From contig JAHEAZ010000009.1 of the NCBI GenBank assembly GCA_024642505.1, forward strand, positions 1 to 64,000: 64,000 bases of DNA, given 5' to 3'. The translations under genes were made by a program, and so were the position numbers. A model generated the notes under the pieces. That model searched no databases. It worked only from the letters and a program-made list of their open reading frames with translations, and had not been told where the DNA came from. Numbering within the stretch: position 1 is the stretch's first letter; every line of letters starts with the position of its first letter. This document shows, in pieces, positions 39,492-50,344 of the stretch. This DNA comes from Gammaproteobacteria bacterium. Its GTDB lineage: Bacteria > Pseudomonadota > Gammaproteobacteria > Steroidobacterales > Steroidobacteraceae.

Positions 39492-40984
39492 GCGCCACGC
39501 CTCCGCACATCGTCGCTCTCGATGAGCTGCTCGACGGCTTTGCCGTTGCGCCGCGAATCAACGTGGCGGGCCTCGGGCTCGACAGCCGTGCGATCCAGGC
39601 GGGAGAAGCGTTCGTCGCCGTGCAGGGACTGAGTTCGCACGGACTCGATTTCGTTGCCCAGGCACTCCAACGTGGGGCGTCTGCGGTGCTGTTCGACCCG
39701 GCCGACGCCGCGGCACCAGCGCTGCCTGCGGGTGTCCTGGCCGTGGCCGTGCCGGCACTGAAGTCCTGCCTTGGCGCGATCGCCGACCGCTGCTATGGAG
39801 CGCCCAGCACGCGACTGTCGATCGCCGGCGTAACCGGCACCAACGGCAAGACAACCTGCGCCTGGTTGCTCGCCAGCGCTGCCTCGCGGCTCGGTCCGAA
39901 GACGGCCTACGTCGGCACATTGGGTACGGGATTCCCACCCTCGTTGGCCGCGACGACACATACGACGCCCGATGTGCTGAGCATTCACCGGGTGCTGGCC
40001 GGTATTGCTTCCGCCGGCGCCAGACGCGCGGCCATGGAAGTGTCCTCGCACGCGCTCGACCAGGACCGGCTGGCTGCGGTGCGCCTGGAAATCGCGGCCT
40101 TCACCAACCTGACCCGGGATCACCTCGACTACCACGGCACCCTGGCGGCCTATGCGGCCGCGAAGCGGCGCATCTTTGCGTTTCCGGGCGTGACCCACGC
40201 GGTGATCAACATCGGCGACCCGGTCGGGCGCGAATTCGCGGCCGGGCTGCCGTCCGGGATCGAGCTGACCACGGTGAGCGTGGGCGAGGCAGCGGGCATG
40301 GCTGCTGCGCGCCGCGTGCAGGTCACTGCCATCGAACCCGCGGCGAACGGCCTGATGCTGACCGTTCAGGGCGAGTTCGGCGAACGGACCATGCGTTCGC
40401 CTCTGATAGGCGCCTTCAACGCGGAGAATCTCGCGGTCGTGCTGGGAGTGCTGCTCGCCTGGGGACATCCGGTCGACGCCGCCATTGCTGCACTGGCTGG
40501 CGGGCAGGCGCCGCCGGGGCGGATGGAGGCGTTCCCGACAGTCGCCGGAGCGTTGGCCATCGTCGACTATGCTCACACCCCCGATGCGCTGGCGAAGGTG
40601 CTCGAAGCAGCGCGCCGCCACGCCAGTGGACGACTGACGGTTGTCTTTGGCTGCGGCGGCGAGCGGGATTCCGGCAAGCGCGGACTGATGGGTGGCATTG
40701 CCGAGCGCCTCGCAGACGACGTCATCGTCACCGATGACAACCCGCGGCGCGAAGATCCGGAACGCATCGCCGCCATGATTCTCGGTGGCATGACGACGCC
40801 CTCTCTCGTGCGGGTCATCCACGGCCGCGAAGCGGCGATCTCCGCGGCGCTTGCAGACGCCGCCGACGGCGACGTGGTGGTGGTCGCGGGGAAGGGGCAC
40901 GAGCAGCAGCAGGTCGTCGGCACCGAGGCGCGTGACTTCAGCGATCGTGACTGCGTGAAGCGGCTCGCGGGGAGCGTGGCATGA
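39488..40984 (+). CDS. murE: UDP-MurNAc-L-Ala-D-Glu:meso-diaminopimelate ligase
   Basis: MurE adds meso-diaminopimelate to the stem peptide. The 498-residue protein has the ATP loop VTGTNGKTTCAW, MEVSSHALDQDR, FTNLTRDHLDYHGT and the DAP-specificity motif DNPRREDP, which indicates meso-DAP rather than lysine. It overlaps ftsI and murF by 4 nt each. Confidence 0.97.
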   Translation: MSATPPHIVALDELLDGFAVAPRINVAGLGLDSRAIQAGEAFVAVQGLSSHGLDFVAQALQRGASAVLFDPADAAAPALPAGVLAVAVPALKSCLGAIADRCYGAPSTRLSIAGVTGTNGKTTCAWLLASAASRLGPKTAYVGTLGTGFPPSLAATTHTTPDVLSIHRVLAGIASAGARRAAMEVSSHALDQDRLAAVRLEIAAFTNLTRDHLDYHGTLAAYAAAKRRIFAFPGVTHAVINIGDPVGREFAAGLPSGIELTTVSVGEAAGMAAARRVQVTAIEPAANGLMLTVQGEFGERTMRSPLIGAFNAENLAVVLGVLLAWGHPVDAAIAALAGGQAPPGRMEAFPTVAGALAIVDYAHTPDALAKVLEAARRHASGRLTVVFGCGGERDSGKRGLMGGIAERLADDVIVTDDNPRREDPERIAAMILGGMTTPSLVRVIHGREAAISAALADAADGDVVVVAGKGHEQQQVVGTEARDFSDRDCVKRLAGSVA

Positions 40985-42357
40985 GCCGCACGCTGCATTT
41001 CCTGGCGCAGGCTTGCGGCGGGCGACTGGTCGGCGACGATCACGAGTTTGCCGCCGTTTCGATCGACTCGCGCACACTCGATCCTGGCGACTTGTTCGTC
41101 GCGGTCCGCGGCGATCGCTTCGACGGGCATGACTTCGCCGCAGCGGCCGCCGAACGAGGCGCCTGCGCGCTGGTCGTGTCACGGCAACTTCCGCTCGACC
41201 TGCCGCAGCTGGTCGTGGCAGACACGCTCGCAGCTCTCGCCAGCGGCGCCCGGGCGTGGCGCCAGCAGTTCGGGCTGCCGCTCGTGGGCGTCGGCGGCAG
41301 TAACGGCAAGACCACGACCAAGGAACTGCTCGCTGCCATCCTGGCGAAGCTTGGCCGGACACTCGCGACGCGCGGCAACCTGAACAATCACATCGGCGTC
41401 CCGTTGACACTATTCCGGCTCGAGCCAAACCACCGGGCGGCTGTGGTCGAGATGGGCGCCAACCATGCGGGTGAGATTGCGTCGCTGGTCGACATCGCCA
41501 GACCAACCGTCGGACTGGTGACGAACGCTGGCGCAGAGCACCTCGAAGGCTTTGGCAGCCTCGAGGGTGTGGCCCGTGCCGAGGGCGAGATGTTTGCCGG
41601 GCTCGGTGGCGACGCCACGGCGGTGATTAACGCCGACGACGATTTCGAGCCGCTATGGCGCGAACTTTCTACGGCTCGCCGCAGCGTGACTTTTGGTATC
41701 GACAGTGATGCCGATTTCCGGGCGCTTGCGATCTCGACCGGCATCGAGGCGGGCGCCTGGGTATCGCACTTCGAGCTCGCTACGCCGACAGGTCGCGCAC
41801 CAGTGCGACTCGCACTGCCGGGTCGCCACAACGTGCTGAACGCCACCGCAGCCGCTGCTGCGGCCTGGGCCTGCGGAGCCAGCTTGCGGCAGATCGTGGA
41901 TGGGCTGGCGGCGGTGCAACCCGTCCGCGGTCGCCTGCAGCTGAAGCCGGCACTGTGTGGCGCGTGGCTGATCGACGATTCCTACAACGCCAACCCGACC
42001 TCGGCGCTGGCCGGGCTCGAGGTGCTCGGCGGCCTGGACGGCGAGCGATGGCTGGTGCTCGGCGAGATGGCCGAGCTCGGTGAGCATGCCGCCGCGGGTC
42101 ACGCCGAGGTTGGCGCTGCGGCTCGAGCCCAGGGCGTGACGCGGCTGTTCGCAGTCGGCCCGACTACGCTGCACGCGGTCGAGGCTTTTGGACAGGGTGG
42201 GCACTGGTTTCCGGACACCAACGCGCTGGTTGCAGCGGTCAGGGAATCCATGCGGCCGGGCGTCGCGCTATTGGTCAAAGGATCGCGCGTCAATCGGCTC
42301 GAACGGGTCGTCGAGGTTCTCGTCGAGGCGCCGCCCACGGCGTGCAACGGCAACTGA
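40981..42357 (+). CDS. murF: UDP-MurNAc-tripeptide D-alanyl-D-alanine ligase
   Basis: MurF attaches D-Ala-D-Ala to the tripeptide precursor. The 458-residue protein has [15 protein letters not shown] at the N-terminus, the P-loop [39 protein letters not shown] and [10 protein letters not shown]. The 13-nt gap to mraY is the only break in the chain of coupled starts in this part of the cluster. Confidence 0.97.
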   Translation: MSRTLHFLAQACGGRLVGDDHEFAAVSIDSRTLDPGDLFVAVRGDRFDGHDFAAAAAERGACALVVSRQLPLDLPQLVVADTLAALASGARAWRQQFGLPLVGVGGSNGKTTTKELLAAILAKLGRTLATRGNLNNHIGVPLTLFRLEPNHRAAVVEMGANHAGEIASLVDIARPTVGLVTNAGAEHLEGFGSLEGVARAEGEMFAGLGGDATAVINADDDFEPLWRELSTARRSVTFGIDSDADFRALAISTGIEAGAWVSHFELATPTGRAPVRLALPGRHNVLNATAAAAAAWACGASLRQIVDGLAAVQPVRGRLQLKPALCGAWLIDDSYNANPTSALAGLEVLGGLDGERWLVLGEMAELGEHAAAGHAEVGAAARAQGVTRLFAVGPTTLHAVEAFGQGGHWFPDTNALVAAVRESMRPGVALLVKGSRVNRLERVVEVLVEAPPTACNGN

Positions 42358-42370
42358 GGACGCGGTAAAG

Positions 42371-43456
42371 ATGCTGCTTCTGCTCTTTGACTGGTTGTCA
42401 GACTTCTACGGCGGATTCCGCGTGTTCGGCTACCTGACGCTGCGCGCGATCCTGGCTGTGCTCACCGCACTCGCATTCTCCCTCATGGTTGGCCCGTGGA
42501 TGATCCGCAAGCTGGCGGAAAGACAGATCGGTCAGGTAGTGCGCGAGTACGGGCCACAGACCCACCTGGGCAAGAAGGGAACGCCCACGATGGGCGGCGC
42601 GCTGATCCTGGTGGCGATCGCGGCCGGTACGTTGCTCTGGGGCGACCTGACGAACCGATTCGTCTGGATCGTGCTCGGCGTGACCCTTGCATTCGGGCTG
42701 ATCGGTTTCTACGACGACTATCTGAAGCTTGTCGTGAAGGATCCTCGCGGCCTTGCGGCACGCTGGAAGTACCTGTGGCAATCGCTGGCCGGGCTAGGCG
42801 CGGCCCTCGCCTTATGGACCACGGCGCAGGGACCGACTGAAACCTCTCTCTACGTGCCGTTCTTCAAGGATGTCGTCCTGCCCATGGGCGCGCTTGCCTA
42901 CGTCGGCTTCACCTACCTGGTGATCGTCGGTGCAAGTAATGCGGTCAACCTGACCGATGGTCTGGACGGGTTGGCGATCATGCCCTGCGTGATGGTGGCC
43001 GGCGCCCTCGGCGTATTCGCCTACGTCACCGGCAACGTCAATTTCGCGAGTTACCTGCAGATCCCCTACGTACCGGGCGTGGGCGAGATGCTCATCTTCC
43101 TCGGTACCATCGCCGGCGCCGGACTCGGCTTCCTCTGGTTTAACACCTATCCCGCTCAGGTGTTCATGGGCGACGTCGGCGCCCTGGCACTCGGTGCCGC
43201 GCTCGGCGTGGTTGCGGTGATCGTCAGGCAGGAACTCGTGCTGGCCATCATGGGCGGCATCTTCGTCCTGGAGACCGTCTCCGTGATGGTCCAGGTCGCC
43301 TCGTTCAAGCTGCGCGGCAAGCGCGTCTTCCGCATGGCCCCCATTCACCATCACTACGAGCTCAAGGGCTGGGCTGAACCGAAGGTGATCGTCCGTTTCT
43401 GGATCATTTCCTTCGTGCTCGTCCTGGTCGGGCTCGCCACGTTGAAGATCCGCTGA
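42371..43456 (+). CDS. mraY: Phospho-N-acetylmuramoyl-pentapeptide transferase
   Basis: MraY links the UDP-MurNAc-pentapeptide to undecaprenyl phosphate to make lipid I. The 361-residue protein has about ten membrane helices and the motifs [27 protein letters not shown] and [15 protein letters not shown], which hold the catalytic aspartates and histidines. ATG 42371 is chosen because a GGTAAAG site precedes it and upstream codons overlap murF. Confidence 0.97.
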   Translation: MLLLLFDWLSDFYGGFRVFGYLTLRAILAVLTALAFSLMVGPWMIRKLAERQIGQVVREYGPQTHLGKKGTPTMGGALILVAIAAGTLLWGDLTNRFVWIVLGVTLAFGLIGFYDDYLKLVVKDPRGLAARWKYLWQSLAGLGAALALWTTAQGPTETSLYVPFFKDVVLPMGALAYVGFTYLVIVGASNAVNLTDGLDGLAIMPCVMVAGALGVFAYVTGNVNFASYLQIPYVPGVGEMLIFLGTIAGAGLGFLWFNTYPAQVFMGDVGALALGAALGVVAVIVRQELVLAIMGGIFVLETVSVMVQVASFKLRGKRVFRMAPIHHHYELKGWAEPKVIVRFWIISFVLVLVGLATLKIR

Positions 43457-44817
43457 TGGAAGCCCAGGCCATGCATCGCAGCCAGGAGAACGGACCACGC
43501 CCGGTCAGCGTAATACTCGGGCTCGGCCGTACCGGAGTCTCCTGCGCCCGTCATCTTGCGCTGCGCGGCCATGAATTGCGGGTCACCGACTCGCGCCGCG
43601 AACCGCCCGGCCTGGACGAACTGCAGCGCGCCCACACGGACGCCAGGCTCGCGCTCGGCGGATTCGACCAATCATTGCTAGAGGGTGCGGACCAGGTGGT
43701 GATCTCGCCCGGAGTATCGATGCGCGAGCCGATCGTCGTGGCGGCTCTGAACCGTGGCCTCGACGTCGTGGGCGACATTGAGCTGTTCGCACGCGAGGCA
43801 GGCGGCCGCACGGTCGGCATCACCGGGACCAATGGCAAGAGTACGGTGACCACGCTGGTCGGCGAGATCGCCGAGGCGGCCCGGATGAACGTGCGGGTCG
43901 GCGGCAACATAGGTCGCCCGGCACTCGAACTGCTGGTCGGCGAGCCCGCTGAGCTGTACGTGCTCGAGCTGTCGAGTTTTCAGCTGGAGGCGACCCGCTC
44001 GCTCGCACTCGAGGCGGCGGTGGTCCTCAACATCACGGCAGATCATTTCGACCGCTACAGCGACCTGTCCGAATATGGCGCTGCCAAGGCGAGGATTTAC
44101 GACCACTGCGCCACTGCCGTGGTCAATCTCGACGATGAGCTGGTGCGGCGCATGCCGCGGCCCGGGCAGCGAACCATCGGCTTCAGCCTGGCGCGTACGG
44201 ACGCGGATTACTCTCTGCAGGACCTGTCTGGCTCCACCTGGCTGATGGCCGGCAGCGAGCCGGTGCTTCCGTCACAGGAGCTACGCCTGAGCGGCCGTCA
44301 CAACGCGGCCAATGCGCTTGCCGCGCTGGCGCTCGCCGACGCCTGTGGGCTGCCGCGCAGCGCGGCCATCACCGCGCTTCAGCATTTTCCGGGCCTGCCA
44401 CACCGCACGCAGTGGGTCGCTGATATCCGTGGCGTTCGCTGGATCGACGATTCCAAGGCGACCAACGTTGGCGCAACGCTGGCCGCCGTAGACGGTCTCG
44501 GCGGCCCGCTGGTGCTTATCGCCGGTGGCGAAGGCAAGGGCCAGGATTTCACGCCGCTCGCGAGGGCGTTTCACCGCAAGGTGCGGCGCGCGGTGCTGAT
44601 CGGTCGCGACGCGCGGGCGGTCGGCGCGGCGCTTGCCGGGGCCTGCGAGGTCGAATTCGTCGCATCGATGGACGAGGCGGTCGCCGCCGCAGGGCGGGTG
44701 GCGCAGCCCGGCGATACCGTCATGCTGTCGCCCGCCTGCGCCAGCTTCGACATGTTTCGTGACTACGCACACCGCGGTGAAGCGTTCGCCGCGGCAGTCC
44801 GGGGAGGCGCTGCATGA
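43456..44817 (+). CDS. murD: UDP-N-acetylmuramoylalanine--D-glutamate ligase
   Basis: MurD adds D-glutamate to UDP-MurNAc-L-Ala. The 453-residue protein has ILGLGRTGVSCAR near the N-terminus, ITGTNGKSTVTTLVGE, VLELSSFQLE, LNITADHFDRY and WIDDSKATNVGAT. It overlaps the mraY stop by 1 nt (TGATG) and ftsW by 4 nt. Confidence 0.97.
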   Translation: MEAQAMHRSQENGPRPVSVILGLGRTGVSCARHLALRGHELRVTDSRREPPGLDELQRAHTDARLALGGFDQSLLEGADQVVISPGVSMREPIVVAALNRGLDVVGDIELFAREAGGRTVGITGTNGKSTVTTLVGEIAEAARMNVRVGGNIGRPALELLVGEPAELYVLELSSFQLEATRSLALEAAVVLNITADHFDRYSDLSEYGAAKARIYDHCATAVVNLDDELVRRMPRPGQRTIGFSLARTDADYSLQDLSGSTWLMAGSEPVLPSQELRLSGRHNAANALAALALADACGLPRSAAITALQHFPGLPHRTQWVADIRGVRWIDDSKATNVGATLAAVDGLGGPLVLIAGGEGKGQDFTPLARAFHRKVRRAVLIGRDARAVGAALAGACEVEFVASMDEAVAAAGRVAQPGDTVMLSPACASFDMFRDYAHRGEAFAAAVRGGAA

Positions 44818-45995
44818 CCGCTGCAGCATCACTGGCCTATTCCCGCTCGGCCGGGCGCCAGCCACGACTGGCGATCGATCCGGTGATTGTCGCGGCCACG
44901 CTGGGTCTGTTGCTGCTCGGGCTGGTCATGGTGACCTCGTCATCGGTGACGATAGCCGAGCGCCAGGCAGCCGACCCGTTCATGTACCTGGACCGGCAGC
45001 TGCTGTCAGCCGTCCTCGGGCTGATCTGCGCTGTGGCGATGCTCGCGGTTCCCATGTCGGTATGGGAACGCGCTGCGCCGTTGCTGCTTGCTGCCGGATT
45101 CATCCTGATCGTGCTGGTGCTGATACCGGGCGTAGGCCATGAGGTCAACGGCAGCCGCCGCTGGATCCGGATCGGGCCGATCAATTTCCAGCCTTCCGAA
45201 GTGACGCGGGTGGCGTTGCTTGCCTACGTCTGCGCCTACGCGGTGCGTTACCAGGAAACGCTGGCGAGTTCCTGGCAGGGTTTCTTCAAGCCCCTGACGG
45301 TGCTTGGAGTGGCTGCGGCGGTGCTGCTCCTCGAACCGGACTTCGGGGCAGCGGTGGTACTGCTGGCAACAGGTGCGATCGTGCTGTTCCTGGCGGGTGC
45401 CCGCTGGCGCGACTTCCTCGGCGTCGCCGCGATCGGTGCGCTGGGTGTTGCGACGCTGGCGCTCACCTCGGATTACCGTGTTCGCCGGCTCACTGCATTC
45501 ATGGATCCCTGGGCGGACCCTTATGACAGCGGCTTCCAGCTCACCCAGTCGCTGATCGCGATCGGCCGGGGAGAATGGCTTGGGGTCGGGCTCGGATCGA
45601 GTATCCAGAAGCTGTCCTACCTCCCCGAGGCGCATACCGATTTCGTCTTTGCCGTGCTGGCGGAAGAGCTGGGACTGGTCGGCGTTGTCGGGGTTCTGCT
45701 GCTGTTTCTGGTGCTGGTACTCCGGAGCCTGAGGCTCTCGCGGCTGGCAGCAGATGCCGGCATGCCCTTTCACGCCTGCATGGCGGCGGCCTTCGGCGTG
45801 TGGCTCGGTCTGCAGGCTTTCATCAACATCGGCGTGAACATGGGGCTGCTTCCGACCAAGGGCCTGACCCTGCCGCTGTTGTCCTACGGCCGCTCCAGCA
45901 TGCTGGTCACGCTGGCATGGATCGGCGTACTGCTCCGGATTAACCACGAAGTGATTGCCTCCGGACGCGTGACCGCGGACAGGAGGTCGCCATGA
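44814..45995 (+). CDS. ftsW: Peptidoglycan glycosyltransferase FtsW
   Basis: FtsW is the SEDS polymerase that makes septal glycan strands with FtsI. The 393-residue protein has about ten membrane helices, with the SEDS motifs GSRRWIRIGPINFQPSE, LLEPDFGAAVVL, GLGSSIQKLSYLPEAHTDFVFA and LPTKGLTLPLLSYGRSS. It overlaps murD and murG by 4 nt each. Confidence 0.97.
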   Translation: MTAAASLAYSRSAGRQPRLAIDPVIVAATLGLLLLGLVMVTSSSVTIAERQAADPFMYLDRQLLSAVLGLICAVAMLAVPMSVWERAAPLLLAAGFILIVLVLIPGVGHEVNGSRRWIRIGPINFQPSEVTRVALLAYVCAYAVRYQETLASSWQGFFKPLTVLGVAAAVLLLEPDFGAAVVLLATGAIVLFLAGARWRDFLGVAAIGALGVATLALTSDYRVRRLTAFMDPWADPYDSGFQLTQSLIAIGRGEWLGVGLGSSIQKLSYLPEAHTDFVFAVLAEELGLVGVVGVLLLFLVLVLRSLRLSRLAADAGMPFHACMAAAFGVWLGLQAFINIGVNMGLLPTKGLTLPLLSYGRSSMLVTLAWIGVLLRINHEVIASGRVTADRRSP

Positions 45996-47077
45996 CCGGC
46001 CCGGTGCTGATCATGGCCGGCGGTACGGGCGGCCACGTCTTTCCGGCCCTGGCAGTGGCGCGCGCCCTGCGTACCGGTGGGCACGACGTGGTGTGGCTCG
46101 GCACGCGCCGCCGCATCGAGGCGCGGTTGGTGCCCGCCGAAGGCATTCCCATCGAGTGGGTCGACGTCGAGGGCCTGCGCGGGCGTGGCTTCGGCGGCTG
46201 GCTCGCCGCTCCGGTGAAGCTGCTGCGTGCCATATCGCAGGCACTATCTGTCCTGCGGCGCGTGCGTCCGGCCGTGGTGTTCGGTGGTGGTGGCTTCGTG
46301 TCGGGTCCGGGCGGCCTCGCTGCGTGGCTCATGCGTACACCGCTGGTCATTCACGAGCAGAATGCCGCCGCCGGCCTGACCAACCGCTGGCTGGCTCGCC
46401 TCGCCGGCACGGTAGCCGAGGCCTTCCCCGGCAGTTTCCCGGGACGTAAGGATGTGGTCACGACGGGCAACCCGGTGCGGCGCGAGATCGCTGCCTTGCC
46501 GCCGCCGGAAGAACGCTTTTCCCGCCGCGCCGGCCGGTTGCGGCTGCTGGTTTTCGGCGGCAGCCAGGGCGCTGCGGTGCTGAACCGTGTGGTGCCACAG
46601 GCCCTGGCCATGCTGCCCGACGCCGTCCGGCCGCTGGTGCTGCACCAGGCCGGCGGGCCGCAACTCGAGCAGACCGCGGCTCTCTACCGCCAGTTGGGCG
46701 TGGAAGCCGACGTGCGGGCGTTCATCGACGAAATGGCCGCGGCTTATGGCGCGGTGGACTTCGCCGTCACCCGCTCGGGTTCGACCGTATCCGAGCTCGC
46801 GGCAGCGGGCCTCGGTGCGCTGCTGGTGCCCCTCGCGACAGCCATGGACGACCATCAGACCAAGAACGCCAGTTTCCTGGTTGCCGCCGGCGCCGCACGG
46901 TTGATCCGCGAGGCTGAGCTGACGCCCGAACGGCTCGCGCATGAGCTTCTCGAGATTCTCGAGGACGGACGCGAAGTGCCGCTGGCCATGGCGCGCGCCG
47001 CGCGCGCGGTCGCCGTCACCGACGCAGCCGAGCGGCTGGCGGGGTTGTGCCTGGACGCCGCGGAGGGCAGGCCATGA
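45992..47077 (+). CDS. murG: UDP-GlcNAc:lipid I N-acetylglucosamine transferase
   Basis: MurG converts lipid I to lipid II at the inner face of the membrane. The 361-residue protein has the glycine-rich loop [40 protein letters not shown] and the donor-site run [14 protein letters not shown]. It starts with ATGA overlapping ftsW and ends overlapping murC. Confidence 0.97.
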   Translation: MTGPVLIMAGGTGGHVFPALAVARALRTGGHDVVWLGTRRRIEARLVPAEGIPIEWVDVEGLRGRGFGGWLAAPVKLLRAISQALSVLRRVRPAVVFGGGGFVSGPGGLAAWLMRTPLVIHEQNAAAGLTNRWLARLAGTVAEAFPGSFPGRKDVVTTGNPVRREIAALPPPEERFSRRAGRLRLLVFGGSQGAAVLNRVVPQALAMLPDAVRPLVLHQAGGPQLEQTAALYRQLGVEADVRAFIDEMAAAYGAVDFAVTRSGSTVSELAAAGLGALLVPLATAMDDHQTKNASFLVAAGAARLIREAELTPERLAHELLEILEDGREVPLAMARAARAVAVTDAAERLAGLCLDAAEGRP

Positions 47078-48483
47078 CCGACCGCATGCGCCGGATCCAC
47101 CGCATACACTTCGTCGGCATTGGTGGCGCCGGCATGGGCGGCATCGCGGAAGTGCTCTTGAACCTGGGCTACGCGGTGCAGGGGTCGGACCTCAAGCACA
47201 ATGCGGTTACCCGGCAGCTGGTTCGGCTCGGCGCGACGGTGCACATAGGCCACGAAGCCTCGCAGGTCGCTGCCGCCGACGTGGTGGTCGCGTCCACGGC
47301 GGTCCCACAGGACAACCCCGAACTCGTCGCGGCCCGCGAGGCGCGGTTGCCGGTGGTGCAGCGCGCCGAGATGCTGGCTGAGCTGATGCGTTTCCGTCAG
47401 GGCATCGCCGTGGCCGGCACCCACGGCAAGACCACCACTACGAGCCTGGTGGCAAGCCTGCTCGCTGGCGGTGGGCTGGACCCGACCTTCGTGATCGGTG
47501 GGCAGCTGAAGAGCGCTGGCACCAATGCACGCCTGGGAGCGGGCCGTTACCTCGTTGCCGAGGCTGACGAGAGCGATGCCTCGTTCCTGCACCTGCAACC
47601 CGTCATCGCGGTCGTCACCAACATCGACCGCGACCACCTTGCCGCCTACGACGGCGACTTCAACCGGCTGAAGCAGGGCTTCGTCGAGTTCCTGCACAAC
47701 CTGCCGTTCTGGGGCCTGGCGGTTCTGTGTGCCGATGACGCGGAGGTACGTGAGATCGTACCGCAGGTACCGCGGCCGATGATTACCTACGGACTGTCGG
47801 CACATGCCGACCTACGGGCAGTCAACCTGTGCCGCTCGGGTTTCCGCTCGGAATTCGACGTGCTGCGCGAGGGCCGGCCGCCGTTACCGGTCAGCCTCAA
47901 CCTGCCAGGCACGCACAACGTGCTGAACGCGCTAGCTGCCATTGCGGTGGCCACCGACCTCGATGTCGGCGATGAGGCGATCCGTGAGGCACTGGCAGAC
48001 TTCGAGGGCATCGGTCGTCGACTCGAGCGGATTGGCACGGTGACCACCTCCCGCGGGCGGATCGATATCGTCGATGACTACGGCCACCATCCGACCGAGA
48101 TCGCGGCGACGCTGGAGGCCGTGCGCCAGGGCTGGCCTGGGCGCCGCGTGGTGCTGGCGTTCCAGCCCCATCGCTACACGCGTACCAGCGACCTCATGGA
48201 CGACTTCGGACAAGTACTGTCCGGGGCCGACGCATTGCTGGTCACCGAGGTGTACCCGGCGGGCGAGCAATCGATCGCCAATGCGGACGGCCGCGCCGTG
48301 TGCCGCGCAGTGCGCTCGCGCGGCCGGGTCGAGCCCGTGTTCGTCGAGGACGTCCTGACGCTGGCCGGCTCGCTGGCCGACATGATCGAGGACGGCGATC
48401 TGGTCGTCACCATGGGCGCCGGCAATATCGGCGCGGTGGCCCACGAGCTGCCCGTGAAGCTCGGCTCCGGAGGCGACGCATGA
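47074..48483 (+). CDS. murC: UDP-N-acetylmuramate--L-alanine ligase
   Basis: MurC adds L-alanine to UDP-MurNAc, the first amino acid of the stem. The 469-residue protein has [48 protein letters not shown] and [12 protein letters not shown] 47074 has GGAGGGCAG upstream; the longer frame overlaps murG. It overlaps murB by 4 nt. Confidence 0.97.
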   Translation: MTDRMRRIHRIHFVGIGGAGMGGIAEVLLNLGYAVQGSDLKHNAVTRQLVRLGATVHIGHEASQVAAADVVVASTAVPQDNPELVAAREARLPVVQRAEMLAELMRFRQGIAVAGTHGKTTTTSLVASLLAGGGLDPTFVIGGQLKSAGTNARLGAGRYLVAEADESDASFLHLQPVIAVVTNIDRDHLAAYDGDFNRLKQGFVEFLHNLPFWGLAVLCADDAEVREIVPQVPRPMITYGLSAHADLRAVNLCRSGFRSEFDVLREGRPPLPVSLNLPGTHNVLNALAAIAVATDLDVGDEAIREALADFEGIGRRLERIGTVTTSRGRIDIVDDYGHHPTEIAATLEAVRQGWPGRRVVLAFQPHRYTRTSDLMDDFGQVLSGADALLVTEVYPAGEQSIANADGRAVCRAVRSRGRVEPVFVEDVLTLAGSLADMIEDGDLVVTMGAGNIGAVAHELPVKLGSGGDA

Positions 48484-49379
48484 CGGAGATTGCGGTGCCG
48501 CCGGGCTTCGACTCACGAATTCGTCACGACGAACTGATGTCGCGCCATACCTCCTGGCACATTGGTGGACCCGCCGACCTGTGGTTCGTGCCGCGCAACG
48601 TGGCCGACCTGTCCGAGTTCCTGGCGCAGCTGCCGCTGGAAATTCCTGTGACCTGGGTCGGGCTGGGTAGTAATGCGCTGGTTCGCGATGGCGGCATACG
48701 CGGCGTGGTGATCTGCCCGCACGGTTCCCTCAACTCGCTGGAACGCCTCGACGAGACCCTCATCCGGGCCGAGGCGGGCGTACCCTGCGCGCGAATCGGC
48801 CGGCAGGTCATCAAGTGGGGCCTCGGTCCCGCAGAGTTCTTCGCCGGCATTCCCGGCACCCTCGGTGGGGCGCTGGCGATGAATGCGGGCGCGTGGGGCC
48901 AGGAGACGTGGCCGCGGGTCGTTGAAGTCGAGACCATCGATCGATCCGGCGTAGTGCGCCGCCGCATGCCGTCCGAATACCACATTGCCTACCGTAGCGT
49001 GACGCATCCCGCGGGCGGCGAGTGGTTCGTCGCCGCCACGCTGAGCTTCGAGCCGGACCCGCAGGCGAGCACCGAGTCGATTCGCCGGTTGCTGGAGCGG
49101 CGCCTGGCGAGCCAGCCGATCGGCGAGTGGAGTTGCGGCTCGGTGTTCACCAACCCGCCGGGCGACCATGCGGCGCGCCTGATCGAGACGGCCGGGCTGA
49201 AAGGCTACCGCGTCGGGGACGCAGCGGTGTCCACCAAGCATGCCAATTTCATCATCAACCAGGGTCATGCCAGGGCAGCCGACGTGGAGGCGGTGATCCG
49301 TCACGTGCAGGAAACGGTGGCGCGGGTCCACGGGGTGCGGCTGCATCCGGAAGTGCGGGTCCTGGGAGAAACGGTATGA
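48480..49379 (+). CDS. murB: UDP-N-acetylenolpyruvoylglucosamine reductase
   Basis: MurB uses FAD and NADPH to reduce the MurA product to UDP-MurNAc. The 299-residue protein has the FAD motifs [12 protein letters not shown] and [33 protein letters not shown], and CGSVFTNP, where the catalytic serine lies, followed by HANFIINQG. The size fits the shorter type II MurB found with ddl in dcw clusters. Overlaps murC and ddl by 4 nt. Confidence 0.97.
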   Translation: MTEIAVPPGFDSRIRHDELMSRHTSWHIGGPADLWFVPRNVADLSEFLAQLPLEIPVTWVGLGSNALVRDGGIRGVVICPHGSLNSLERLDETLIRAEAGVPCARIGRQVIKWGLGPAEFFAGIPGTLGGALAMNAGAWGQETWPRVVEVETIDRSGVVRRRMPSEYHIAYRSVTHPAGGEWFVAATLSFEPDPQASTESIRRLLERRLASQPIGEWSCGSVFTNPPGDHAARLIETAGLKGYRVGDAAVSTKHANFIINQGHARAADVEAVIRHVQETVARVHGVRLHPEVRVLGETV

Positions 49380-50344
49380 GTTCGCTGAGGGTGACGGGCG
49401 TCGAGTTTCGCCGGATTCAGGAGGCCAAGGCGTTCGGCAAGGTCGCCGTGCTGCTGGGCGGCCGCTCGAGCGAACGCGAGGTCTCGTTGATGTCCGGCAA
49501 CGCGGTCCTCGCTGGCCTTAAGCGGCGCGGCATCGACGCGCACGGCTTTGACCCGGCTGAGCTGCCATTGTCCGCGCTGCTCACGGAGAGTTTCGATCGT
49601 ACCTGGATCGCCCTGCACGGCCCGGGCGGCGAGGACGGCACGGTACAGGGCGCGCTCGAGTGGCTGGGGATGCCTTACACCGGTAGCGGGGTGCTCGGCT
49701 CGGCCATCGGCATGGACAAACTCCGTACCAAGCAGCTGGCGCTTGCCAACGGCCTGGCGACGCCGCCTTTCCTGGTCCTGAGCGGCGCCGACGACTGCCG
49801 CCGGGCCGCGGAACAACTCGGGCTGCCGCTCGCGATCAAGCCGGCTACGCAGGGATCCAGCGTCGGCATGTCGAAGGTCGAGCGGATCGAGGACCTGGCC
49901 ACGGCATGGCGCAGTGCCTCGGCGCTCGACCCCGTAGTGATCGCCGAGCCATGGATCGCCGGGCAGGAACTGACCGTCGGCGTCCTGCAGGGCGAGGCCT
50001 TGCCAGCAATTCGCATCGAGACGCCGCGGACCTTCTACGACTACCAGGCCAAGTATTTCGCCGACGACACGCGGTACCACATTCCCTGCGGGCTCGAGGC
50101 TGGCGCCGAGCGGGCTTTGCAGCGCGCGGCACTCGCGGCCTTCCGGGCGGCCGGCGCCCAGGGCTGGGGACGCATCGATTTCATGATGGGCGAAGACGGC
50201 GTGCCGCTGCTGCTCGAGATCAACACGGTGCCCGGCATGACGGATCACAGTCTGGTGCCGATGGCGGCGCGGGCGGTGGGCGTCGACTTCGACGAACTGG
50301 TGTGGCGCGTCCTCGAGACGAGCTTCGCGCGTGAAACGGCATGA
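49376..50344 (+). CDS. ddl: D-alanine--D-alanine ligase
   Basis: Ddl makes D-Ala-D-Ala. The 322-residue ATP-grasp protein has VLLGGRSSEREVSLMSG, LHGPGGEDGTVQG, TGSGVLGSAIGMDK, LEINTVPGMTDHSLVPMAA. The N-terminal 20 residues before the GGRSSERE region are an extension of little meaning. It lies between murB and ftsQ, so it is the DdlB-type copy of the dcw cluster, with ATGA overlaps on both sides. Confidence 0.96.
   Translation: MSSLRVTGVEFRRIQEAKAFGKVAVLLGGRSSEREVSLMSGNAVLAGLKRRGIDAHGFDPAELPLSALLTESFDRTWIALHGPGGEDGTVQGALEWLGMPYTGSGVLGSAIGMDKLRTKQLALANGLATPPFLVLSGADDCRRAAEQLGLPLAIKPATQGSSVGMSKVERIEDLATAWRSASALDPVVIAEPWIAGQELTVGVLQGEALPAIRIETPRTFYDYQAKYFADDTRYHIPCGLEAGAERALQRAALAAFRAAGAQGWGRIDFMMGEDGVPLLLEINTVPGMTDHSLVPMAARAVGVDFDELVWRVLETSFARETA

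Noticed and set aside
39365-41506. 713-codon open frame antisense to murE and murF
   Set aside because: The plus strand has two complete essential enzymes; the antisense product has no recognisable domain.
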